From assembly GCA_964431965.1 (NCBI GenBank), contig CAYSLU010000068.1:1-30606 (forward strand): a stretch of DNA of 30,606 nt, given 5' to 3'. Origin of the DNA: CAYSLU01 sp964431965 (GTDB lineage: Bacteria > Verrucomicrobiota > Kiritimatiellia > CAIKKV01 > CAYSLU01). A model generated the notes under the pieces. That model saw only the letters and a program-made list of their open reading frames with translations. It ran no database searches and was not told the origin of the DNA. Below are positions 1 through 6,885 of the stretch, piece after piece. The translations under genes and the position numbers were made by a program. The stretch's first letter is position 1; every line of letters starts with the position of its first letter.

Positions 1-554
1 TCGAGGATGTGGACCTTGCCGACGATGAGGCGCGTCTGCGCGTCCTCGTAGTCCTCGCCCGTCTGATTGGTCACCCGCACGTACCCCTCGATCCGCATCG
101 TCCGCTCGTCCCCGCTCAGCGTCCCCATGTAGAACGCGTACCACGAGAACCCGCTTGTCAGGTACGTGATCTCCACCGGAATCTTCCCGCTCACCCGGCT
201 GCGGATCTCCCACTCGCCCAGGTTCTGCACCCGCGGCGGGTATTGCAGCGACAGGATGTCGATCTGGTCCGACTGCGCCTTCGCCACCAGCTCCAGGCTC
301 GTCGGGTCGATCAGCGTGTTCGCCCACGAGAACTGCAGCCGGTTCACGCCCTTCTTCAGCGTCAGCGCCCGGCTCTCCCGCACCAGCGTCAGATCCGCCG
401 AATTGTAGATCGTCAGCTGCACCGCATCCCGCGCCGGAAGCGTCACCAGGTCCATCTTCCCCTGCGCCGAAAGAGACAGCGCGAGGCCGAGCGCCAGGCT
501 GAGGCGCGGCCATGGACACCGGGAAGTGCGCCGCCGAAGCTCTGTTCTGTGCAT
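1..554 (-). CDS. DUF4139-like exported protein, N-terminal 184 residues (runs off window)
   Basis: The minus-strand frame opens at an ATG (554-552) and has no stop before the window edge, so only about 184 N-terminal residues are visible. A basic start followed by a hydrophobic stretch (LSLALGLALSLSAQG, about residues 23-37) reads as a signal peptide. The rest matches the style of DUF4139 proteins: a first beta-rich block (QLTIYNSADLTLVRESRAL, then IDPTSLELVA) followed by WYAFYMGTL and VRVTNQTGEDYEDAQTRLIVGKV. The family is uncharacterised; members are usually exported or surface beta-sandwich proteins. A strong Shine-Dalgarno sequence supports the start. The gene is divergent from the beta-propeller gene at 808. 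The family call is from recognised motifs; the missing C-terminal part prevents a length check. Confidence 0.72.
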   Translation of the reverse strand, partial: MHRTELRRRTSRCPWPRLSLALGLALSLSAQGKMDLVTLPARDAVQLTIYNSADLTLVRESRALTLKKGVNRLQFSWANTLIDPTSLELVAKAQSDQIDILSLQYPPRVQNLGEWEIRSRVSGKIPVEITYLTSGFSWYAFYMGTLSGDERTMRIEGYVRVTNQTGEDYEDAQTRLIVGKVHIL

Positions 555-807
555 CGCGAAACTCCTCAGGATGCCTACGCCCCGCCATGCCGGCCCGTTC
601 ATCGCTATAGACGCTCACCACGCCAGGCGTCTTGGAGAAAAGTCACTCTTGCGAACGGCGCCGCCATGCGCATGACATGCCCGCAGCACATTGGCCGATG
701 ATACGCCGCGCCCATAGCCACTGCAACAGTCTGGAGTCGACCGTGCGCGGGTGCTAGCCTGTCTGCCCTGACTGCCTGATCAGCCGACGGAGGGAGCCTC
801 GCGATCT
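555..807. promoter_or_regulatory. Divergent intergenic region with a short palindrome
   Basis: This spacer must hold the promoters of both divergent genes. On the minus strand a TATAGC (609-604) could be a -10 element, but no good -35 sits at the right distance. On the plus strand TG-N-TAGCCT (752-760) resembles a weak extended -10. A perfect 11-nt palindrome, ACGCC-A-GGCGT (620-630), lies just upstream of the minus-strand candidate and could be an operator. GGAGGGAG at 789-796 is the likely ribosome binding site of the gene at 808. All promoter calls here are weak. Confidence 0.3.
562..567 (-). promoter_or_regulatory. Ribosome binding site of the DUF4139-like gene
   Basis: GAGGAG on the minus strand lies 7 nt before the ATG at 554. 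It fixes the start of the partial gene that leaves the window on the left. Confidence 0.7.
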
Positions 808-2292
808 ATGACCTCAACACCCCTCGACATCGGATCCGAGCGACAGCTGCTATTCGATGATCGTTACTTCGAAAAGGCGCGCGGGATCGTGCGGCGCATG
901 AACCCGCCCAGCCAGGACGACTCGCCGGTGTTCACGCCCGGGCGCCCGTGGGAGTCCATGGGCTTCGCCGGGTACAACACCGTCCGACGCGAGGAGGACG
1001 GCACGTTCCGGCTGTGGTACGGCGCCATGATGAAGATCGGCCTGCCGCAGGAGGGCGCCATCCGCCTCTGCTATGCCGAGTCGGGCGACGGCGCACACTG
1101 GGAACGGCCCGAGCTGGGACTGATCCCGTTTCAGGGATCGACGAGAAACAACATCGTTGCGCCCCAGCTTGAGCGCCAAAGCATGCAGGGCGCCACGGTC
1201 TACCGCGACGACCGCGCGCCGGCCCCCGAACGCTACAAACTCTGGAGCAAGCTCCGGCCCACGGACGACGAGCTGGCGGCCGGCGCCCTGCAGGGCCTGT
1301 TCGCCATGCACTCGCCGGACGGCATCCGCTGGAGCGTCTACCCGGGCCAGCCGAATCCCCCGGACCAGCAATGCGACACGCAGAACGTCTTCTTCTGGGA
1401 TGATCGGGTCGGCGCATACGTCGGCTACACCCGGCTGCGCGAGACCCAGCACGCCGACGAGGCCGCCGCCGCGACCCGCGGCCGGTACCGCGGGGTCGGA
1501 CGGATCACATCGCACGACTTCCGCACCTGGTCTGCCACGCAGCGGATACTGGAGCCCGACGACACCGACCGCGAAATCCCCGTCCCCGTCCGCAACACCA
1601 ATCCGGTCTTGGACTACTACACGAACTGCGCCATGAAGTACCCGTGGGCACAGGACGCCTACCTGATGTTCCCTTCCGTCTTCTATCACTGGGAGAAGCA
1701 GGACGGCTTCCCGGCCACCATGGACGTCCAGTTGCTCACCAGCCGCGATGGCATCGCCTGGGACCGCGCCGGAGACCGCGATCCATTCCTTCGCCCGGGC
1801 CCGGACGGCTCCGTCTCCTCGGGCATGATCTTCGCCAATCCGTGGCTCGTTCCGGATGGCGATGCGCTCTGGCTCTACTACACCGGCATGAGCCGCCGAC
1901 ACGACCAGAGTCCCAGCGCCCCCGCGCCGTCGGCCATCTACCGCTCGCGAATCCGTCGCGACGGATTTGTCTCGGCTGATGCCGGCTATGGCGGAGGCGA
2001 GTTCACCACCCCACCCCTCGTGCACGCGGCCGGAACGCTTGAGGTGAACTGCGACGGCAGCGCCGGCGGCTGGCTGTCCGTCGAGGTGCAGGACGCATCC
2101 GGTCGTCCCCTGCCCGGCTACACCATCGCCGACGCCCGCCCCGTCACCGGCAACGCTATCCGCAAGCGGGTCACTTGGCGCGCACACACGAACGCCCCGG
2201 AGCACCCGGCCTCCCCGCACCGCCTGCGTTTCGTCATGCGAGGCATGAAGCTCTATGCCTTCGGGATCGGCCTTGGAGTCTGCGCACCCTGA
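808..2292 (+). CDS. Glycosidase-like five-bladed beta-propeller protein
   Basis: A 494-residue protein with no signal peptide, so probably cytosolic. Motifs recur in the manner of GH32/GH43/GH68-fold proteins: RLWYGAM (about 69-75), CYAESGDGAHWERPELGL (about 88-105) followed by GSTRNNIV, then MHSPDGIRWS, YVGYTR, SHDFRTWS, YLMFPSVFYHWEKQDG, LTSRDGIAWDR and LWLYYTGMSRRH. The (S/D)xDGxxW repeats are typical of sugar-active five-bladed propellers. Such proteins are abundant in Planctomycetota and Verrucomicrobiota and usually carry no assigned substrate. The C-terminal 120 residues look like a beta-sandwich (LEVNCDGSAGGWLSVEVQD). It stands alone on the plus strand, with GGAGGGAG 11-14 nt upstream. 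I cannot identify catalytic acids with certainty, so a non-catalytic or sialidase-like role is possible. Confidence 0.75.
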   Translation: MTSTPLDIGSERQLLFDDRYFEKARGIVRRMNPPSQDDSPVFTPGRPWESMGFAGYNTVRREEDGTFRLWYGAMMKIGLPQEGAIRLCYAESGDGAHWERPELGLIPFQGSTRNNIVAPQLERQSMQGATVYRDDRAPAPERYKLWSKLRPTDDELAAGALQGLFAMHSPDGIRWSVYPGQPNPPDQQCDTQNVFFWDDRVGAYVGYTRLRETQHADEAAAATRGRYRGVGRITSHDFRTWSATQRILEPDDTDREIPVPVRNTNPVLDYYTNCAMKYPWAQDAYLMFPSVFYHWEKQDGFPATMDVQLLTSRDGIAWDRAGDRDPFLRPGPDGSVSSGMIFANPWLVPDGDALWLYYTGMSRRHDQSPSAPAPSAIYRSRIRRDGFVSADAGYGGGEFTTPPLVHAAGTLEVNCDGSAGGWLSVEVQDASGRPLPGYTIADARPVTGNAIRKRVTWRAHTNAPEHPASPHRLRFVMRGMKLYAFGIGLGVCAP

Positions 2293-2657
2293 GCCGCCCA
2301 CCATCCCTCTTTGGAGAAGAGCAGGCGGCGGCCGAAACTCCACGCGCTGGCCCGACCACGGTCGCTCTTGGGGGGCGAGGCTGTGCCGAGCCGTAGGCGT
2401 GAAGTGAGTCGCTCCCGCCGTAAGTGCCTCGGCCGCCTCACCCGTGCATCGACCGAGATCCATCACTCGCTGAAGTACACTGAGTCGCTTGCGTGGAGCC
2501 CATCGCGCTCTGCGCTGTGGCACAACTCGCGACCGAGTGCGCGCAGCAGCTGCCGGACCGTTCGGCTCTGGTTCTCCTGGGACAGCGTGTGCTCCCAGAG
2601 CCTGCCTTGATCAGCGCGGAATCCCCCGCAAACCCGGAAGAGCCTTACACTGCGGGT
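2293..2657. other. Gene-poor stretch between convergent genes
   Basis: No complete gene with a credible start is seen here. It contains a small hairpin CTCTT-TGGAG-AAGAG (2307-2321) just after the beta-propeller stop, an 8-bp inverted repeat (2564-2602) and competing GC-rich inverted repeats (2625-2658). None is followed by a T run, so none is a classical terminator. The minus-strand frame that continues past the stop of the next gene stays open to a TGA at 2465-2463 and has coding-like composition; it is treated as a finding rather than a gene. Confidence 0.5.
2564..2602. repeat. Inverted repeat, 8-bp perfect arms
   Basis: GGCTCTGG (2564-2571) and CCAGAGCC (2595-2602) are perfect inverted repeats separated by 23 nt. 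A second pair, CTGGGA (2577-2582) and TCCCAG (2593-2598), overlaps it, so the two stems would compete. There is no T tract on either side. It may be an RNA structure or chance in GC-rich DNA. Confidence 0.35.
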
Positions 2658-2658
2658 T
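2625..2658 (-). terminator. Possible weak terminator-like hairpin after the 176-aa hypothetical gene
   Basis: CCCGCA (2625-2630) pairs with TGCGGG (2651-2656), and AACCCG (2631-2636) pairs with CGGGTT (2653-2658). The structure begins at the stop codon of the minus-strand gene. There is no T run, so intrinsic termination is doubtful. Confidence 0.2.
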
Positions 2659-3188
2659 CATTCGGCACGCGGAACCGCCCTCTCCAGAACGCACCGCACA
2701 ACAAGGGGCTTCTGGCGGTACTCGCGCAACGAGACGCTGCTCTGTCCGACAAGCTCCGAAAGAGACCGATCGACCGTGCGGTAGCCTTCGGCCTGGATCA
2801 GGATGGCTCCCTCAGGCCTGAACCGGCCATTGTCCCAGAAGAGAAAACGCGTACCGCCCGCAGGAAAAACGCCGCTGAATGTGAAACTCCCCTCCGCGTC
2901 CGTAGAGCCAGACGAGTAGCGCAGTCCCTGCATCAGGCAGTTTCTCATTTCCTCCTCGGTCAGCCGGTCGACAGCATTCGATCGCGCCATCCACGCCACC
3001 CACCAGTCATAGTCCCTGTCTCGGAATGTGACTTCGCTTCCGAGGATCGGGGTGCCGCCTCCTGTTTGGACGATCACTTTGACCTGACGAACGGCCGAAC
3101 CATCCCATTGAATCGCTGGCACCAAGTAGACAGAGGCGATGACCAGCACAGCAACCACACCAAGGATCGCTGGCACCATCTTTCGCAT
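2658..3188 (-). CDS. Membrane-anchored hypothetical protein with a regulatory-like beta-sandwich
   Basis: A 176-residue product read from the ATG at 3188. The frame can be extended to a TTG at 3203, but that codon overlaps the predicted -10 element, so the ATG (or the ATG at 3179) is preferred. Residues about 4-24 (MVPAILGVVAVLVIASVYLVP) form one transmembrane helix or uncleaved signal anchor. The remaining part, likely outside the cytoplasm, has a pattern seen in carboxypeptidase-regulatory-like beta-sandwiches: VKVIVQTGGGTPILGSEVTF, then SSGSTDAEGSFTFSGVFPAG and ILIQAEGYRTVDR. I do not recognise a specific family. It lies 44 nt downstream of the DUF4159 gene on the same strand, but a predicted promoter suggests separate expression. 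Confidence 0.6.
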   Translation of the reverse strand: MRKMVPAILGVVAVLVIASVYLVPAIQWDGSAVRQVKVIVQTGGGTPILGSEVTFRDRDYDWWVAWMARSNAVDRLTEEEMRNCLMQGLRYSSGSTDAEGSFTFSGVFPAGGTRFLFWDNGRFRPEGAILIQAEGYRTVDRSLSELVGQSSVSLREYRQKPLVVRCVLERAVPRAE

Positions 3189-3196
3189 AGCGCGGG

Positions 3197-3225
3197 ATTC
3201 CAAGACTGCCAGTCAAAACCGTCAA
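3197..3225 (-). promoter_or_regulatory. Predicted sigma-70-type promoter for the 176-aa hypothetical gene
   Basis: On the minus strand TTGACG (3225-3220) and TGGAAT (3202-3197) are separated by exactly 17 nt. The -35 matches consensus at five of six positions and the -10 at four of six. Transcription would begin near 3190, giving a very short or absent leader before the ATG at 3188 or 3179. Confidence 0.45.
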
Positions 3226-3232
3226 CGGGGAC

Positions 3233-4801
3233 TCAATGTGACATCGCGTACGTGACGAGATCAATCGCGACGCGCAGGGCGTCGTCGGAGGTCAGGCCCT
3301 TGGCGTAGGCGTTCGACTCGCGGTTGACTCCGCTGTTGAGGTCGAACGGCGTGTAGATAACGGCCAGGCGCCCGTCCAGAAAGAGCCCGTGGAACTCGGG
3401 ACGATCCAGGCTCGGATCGTCGCGCAAAGCGCTGGCCGTGTATTCCACCCGATCGACCGGGGCCAGGCCGCCCGAGAACAGCGGATGAGAGGGTGGAAGG
3501 CGGATCAGCTCGTTGTCCGGAAACACTTTCCGCAGCTCACGCCGGAATGCGGCGTCGAAGGGCTTCAGCCCGGCCGCGGCGCTGGCCGTCAGCATGCCCC
3601 CGCGCGACAGATAGGTCCGCAGGTTCTCCACCTCCGCCGGCGAAAGCTCGAAATCGTAGTGTCCCGTCATGATCGCCAGCGGATAGTTCATCAGGTCCGG
3701 GCTGTCGAGGTCCACGGCATGCGGCGCATAGTCGACGTCGATCGACGTATTCTCCTTGAGCCCCTGCTGCCAGCTGTTCTGAAGCGCCGGGTTCACGTCC
3801 CAGCTGCCCCGGTAGCGGAGCAGCGCAAAGCGGAACACATCGCCGGGCCGGCTCGCGCCCTCGAAGACCGGGAACTTCTGGGCCAGGAACCGGCCGTACT
3901 CCGTGCTGCCCAGCACGTAGGCCACCACGTTGACGCCGAGCCGGACCGCGGACTCGCCCACGATGTGCTTGCCCGCCGGGTGATACGCGGCGCTCGCCAG
4001 CGACGCGCCCAGTCCGTCCGGAATCAGGATCGCCGCCGAGCGCGTGCCGATGTCCATCGCGTAGACGTCCGGCGGCCGCATGAACTGGACGCCGTTGATC
4101 ATCGTCATAACCTGCTGCAGGCGGTACCGGGTGTTGAACACCGGGTGATCCGGCGGCAGCTTCATGAACGCCTTCCGCGGAAACACGCGGCGCATCTCGC
4201 GCGCCACGGACTGCGAGAAATCATCCCGCCCCCGCGCGGCGTTGAAGACGATCGTCCCTCCGTCGAGGATGAACCGCCGCAGGTGCTCCACCTCCGAGTC
4301 CTTCAGCGTGAAGTCGTAGTCGCCCGTCATGTAGAGCAGCGGGATGTCCACCGGATCGAAGCCCGCGCTCGCCAGCGGCTTGGTCGCGTACTGGTAGTTG
4401 TTCCCGTCCGCCAGCCGGGCGTTCGCCTGCGCCATGATCTGGTAGCCGTCATTCTCGTAGCTCTTCCACTGCTGGAAGGTCTGCGCCGTCCCGTCGGGGT
4501 GTACGTACTTCAGCGTCTCGCCGTACTCGACCTTGTACATGACCGTCAGCATCGTGGGCGGCGGCGGCTGGCGCTCCTGCGTCTTGCGCTGCGTGGGGCC
4601 GAAGTCCGGAAGCAGGCTCGTGTCCTCCCCGCTGGCCTGCGTGCGGGGCGGCGTCTTCATCGGTGGCGGCGGCCGGCTGTCGGGCGGCGGAAAATTCACG
4701 ACTCGCTGGGCCGACGCCGCCCCGGCGATCAGCGCCACCAGCGCCATGGCCGCCAGGCGCGCCGCCGACCCGGCCCGCCCCGCTGTTGTCCGACTCGTCA
4801 T
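3233..4801 (-). CDS. Exported tandem DUF4159 protein
   Basis: A 522-residue protein from the ATG at 4801. A GTG at 4828 overlapping the upstream stop (GTGA) is an alternative start adding nine residues. The N-terminus has a signal peptide (LAAMALVALIAGAASAQ, ending near residue 32) and then a proline-rich linker. Two DUF4159-like halves follow. In the first, YMTGDYDFTLKDSEVEHLRR, FILDGGTIVFNAARG and LPPDHPVF are seen; in the second, IMTGHYDFELSPAEVENLR, YLSRGGMLTASAAAG and LPPSHPLFSGG occur in the same order. The duplication is clear to the eye. DUF4159 proteins often accompany MoxR/VWA clusters in PVC bacteria; their fold resembles ThuA-type glutamine-amidotransferase-like domains and no reaction is known. 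It is the last gene of the long minus-strand operon. Confidence 0.82.
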   Translation of the reverse strand: MTSRTTAGRAGSAARLAAMALVALIAGAASAQRVVNFPPPDSRPPPPMKTPPRTQASGEDTSLLPDFGPTQRKTQERQPPPPTMLTVMYKVEYGETLKYVHPDGTAQTFQQWKSYENDGYQIMAQANARLADGNNYQYATKPLASAGFDPVDIPLLYMTGDYDFTLKDSEVEHLRRFILDGGTIVFNAARGRDDFSQSVAREMRRVFPRKAFMKLPPDHPVFNTRYRLQQVMTMINGVQFMRPPDVYAMDIGTRSAAILIPDGLGASLASAAYHPAGKHIVGESAVRLGVNVVAYVLGSTEYGRFLAQKFPVFEGASRPGDVFRFALLRYRGSWDVNPALQNSWQQGLKENTSIDVDYAPHAVDLDSPDLMNYPLAIMTGHYDFELSPAEVENLRTYLSRGGMLTASAAAGLKPFDAAFRRELRKVFPDNELIRLPPSHPLFSGGLAPVDRVEYTASALRDDPSLDRPEFHGLFLDGRLAVIYTPFDLNSGVNRESNAYAKGLTSDDALRVAIDLVTYAMSH

Positions 4802-4824
4802 GTCACCGTCCGTTCCGCCGCTCG

Positions 4825-6885
4825 TCACGGCACATCCACGGCCACCGTCGGAGCGCCCCCGTTCGGGTCAGGCCGGAACCACTCGGCCTTCGGCTCCACC
4901 ACCATCCGCTTCCGCTCCTTCGGCGCCGCCCCGTCGGCGGCGCGCGTGCTCACGATGAGATCGTAGAATGGCGCCTCACGCGGTCTTCCGTTGGCGTCGA
5001 TGCTCCACGCTCGGACAATGAGCGGGCTGAGGCTGCGTGGCAGCGGCGTGAGCCCGGCGGGCGACACCCGCGCCGGGGAGTTCCGCACGTTCAGATCCGC
5101 CGCGCCCGCCGGAGGCCCGCCCGAGGCCGCCGCCGTGCGAAGCTCCACCTCGGCCCGCGCCGCACCGGCGCCCCGGAGCTGCACGATCACGTAGGCCATG
5201 GACTGAACCCATGGCTGACCCGGCGGCGGAGCCCCCCGTCCGATCCGCACCTGGCCGGGCTCCACATTGGCGTTGAGCAGCGTGACGGAGCTCCCCTCGA
5301 GCTTCAGGAACGGCGTGTTCGTCGGCACGTCGCGCAGCGCCAGGTCCGTGAACTGAACGGCGGAGCGCCCGATGGTGACGCCGCCCGTGCAGCCGGTCAC
5401 GCGCAGTCCTTCGATCCCGCCACCCATCGACTCCAGCCACGCCACCGCCCCCCCGCCCAGCACCGTGTTCTGCCGGATCATCGCGTTCTGCCCCTGCCAG
5501 CAAAAGGCGCAGGCGACGTTCGAGAACACGTTCCCCATCAGAGAGGAGTCCACGTCGTTCGCCGCCTGCACCCCGTAGCCGTATGCCCCCACGAACCGGT
5601 TGTCGCGCACATCGGCCAGCTTGCAGGCGTTCAGCCAGAGGCCGATCGGAACGGGGGACGGGCCGCACGCGAGCACGTTGCGCTGAAACGCCGGCGTGTC
5701 GCATGCCATCAGGCGCACGCGGCTGCCCCCTGCGAACCGGCAGCCGGCGATGTTGATCCGCTCGTCAATCTTGAACCCGGTATTGTCGAGCCCCGTGGCC
5801 TGCACCGCCACGTCCGTGAACCGGATGCCGTGCAGGTCCAGCATGACCTGGCCGTCCGCCACGATCTCCGCGAGCTGCCCCGCCCGACCGCTGGCGATCG
5901 TGACGTTCGGCTCCTCCCGCGCCCCAGACGCGCCGTACACCAGCATCGCCGCCCCCCGCATCAGGCGCACCGTCCGCTGCCCGTCCGCCGCGCCGGACAG
6001 CCGCAGCTCCGGCGCCGCGCCCGGCAGGCGGGCCGCATCGATCCGGATCGAGCCGTATGCCTCGATGCCTCCTCCGACGTTCAGCGTGTGCGGCGCCTCG
6101 TCGATCTTGAACGTGAGGACCCCGGACGGATCGATCAGGATGCGCCGGCAGGACGGGTGCTCCGGATCGTGGCCGTCGAATGCCACCGTGTCGCCGCTCG
6201 CGATCACCACCACGTCTCCCGGCGCGGGCACGATGCGCTCCTTCCACGTCGCCGGGTCCATCCAAAGCCCCCCGCCCGAGCCGTTCGAGTGATACTCGCC
6301 GGCGTGCGTCAGATCGACGCTCACCACATCGAGAGCTCCGCCGGGATCCGCAACCAGCGTCGCCGTCCGCCGCGGCTCGCCCGGCGTCGGCGGGCCCGCC
6401 GAGATGGCGACGTTGGGCCGCCCGTCCGGCAGGCCGCCCGACACGCCCGCCGCCAGGAACGCACCGTTGCTGTACACGTGCACCGTACGCTCCGCCTCCT
6501 CGGCGGCCGTCAGCCATAGCTCGCACAGCCCTCGCGGAGCCGCCCGCCCGTCCGCGCGCAACGCGCCCCGCACATGGATCGGCCCGGCCACGTTCAGCAC
6601 CCTCCGGGCGTCGCCGGTTGCGAATGCGAGCGCGCCGGCCGCATCGATCACCAGGCTCCGGCAGCAAACCCGGCCCGTCGCCGCCACGTCGAACGTCACC
6701 ACGTCATTGGACGCGACGATCACCGCGTCCGCCGGGCCCGGCACGCCGCTCGCGCGCCACGTGCCCGCGGCGGACCACGGCCCGCCGCCGCGCCCGTTGG
6801 AGCGCACTTCGGCGGCCTGCAGCGCCACGCCCGCCGCCAGCACGGCGGCGAGCCCCAGCCACCCGGCCTTCATAGTCGTCGTCAT
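4825..6885 (-). CDS. Exported protein with two G8-like domains and a right-handed beta-helix
   Basis: A 686-residue protein; its ATG overlaps the upstream stop as ATGA (6885-6882). A signal peptide ends around residue 25 (LAAVLAAGVALQAAE). Two homologous blocks follow. Residues 29-140 contain SNGRGGGPWSAAGTW, GVPGPADAVIVASNDVVTFD and RSLVIDAAGALAF. Residues 200-310 contain SNGSGGGLWMDPATW, IVPAPGDVVVIASGDTVAFD and RRILIDPSGVLTF. This glycine/tryptophan pattern fits G8 domains, which in animal proteins such as PKHD1 and TMEM2 sit next to parallel beta-helices. Residues about 330-560 have short repeated beta-helix rungs (RDNRFVGAYGYGVQAANDVD, LMGNVFSNVACAFCWQGQNA). The helix could bind or cleave polysaccharide, but I see no catalytic signature. 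The C-terminal 100 residues are unassigned. Confidence 0.72.
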   Translation of the reverse strand: MTTTMKAGWLGLAAVLAAGVALQAAEVRSNGRGGGPWSAAGTWRASGVPGPADAVIVASNDVVTFDVAATGRVCCRSLVIDAAGALAFATGDARRVLNVAGPIHVRGALRADGRAAPRGLCELWLTAAEEAERTVHVYSNGAFLAAGVSGGLPDGRPNVAISAGPPTPGEPRRTATLVADPGGALDVVSVDLTHAGEYHSNGSGGGLWMDPATWKERIVPAPGDVVVIASGDTVAFDGHDPEHPSCRRILIDPSGVLTFKIDEAPHTLNVGGGIEAYGSIRIDAARLPGAAPELRLSGAADGQRTVRLMRGAAMLVYGASGAREEPNVTIASGRAGQLAEIVADGQVMLDLHGIRFTDVAVQATGLDNTGFKIDERINIAGCRFAGGSRVRLMACDTPAFQRNVLACGPSPVPIGLWLNACKLADVRDNRFVGAYGYGVQAANDVDSSLMGNVFSNVACAFCWQGQNAMIRQNTVLGGGAVAWLESMGGGIEGLRVTGCTGGVTIGRSAVQFTDLALRDVPTNTPFLKLEGSSVTLLNANVEPGQVRIGRGAPPPGQPWVQSMAYVIVQLRGAGAARAEVELRTAAASGGPPAGAADLNVRNSPARVSPAGLTPLPRSLSPLIVRAWSIDANGRPREAPFYDLIVSTRAADGAAPKERKRMVVEPKAEWFRPDPNGGAPTVAVDVP

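Noticed and set aside
850..2523. 557-codon minus-strand frame opposite the beta-propeller gene
   Set aside because: The plus-strand protein has clear repeated family motifs; this frame has none and is Arg/Gly/Val-biased shadow sequence.
2577..2598. CTGGGA/TCCCAG hairpin as an intrinsic terminator for the beta-propeller gene
   Set aside because: Lies nearly 290 nt downstream of the stop, has a 10-nt loop and no T run, and overlaps a competing longer inverted repeat.
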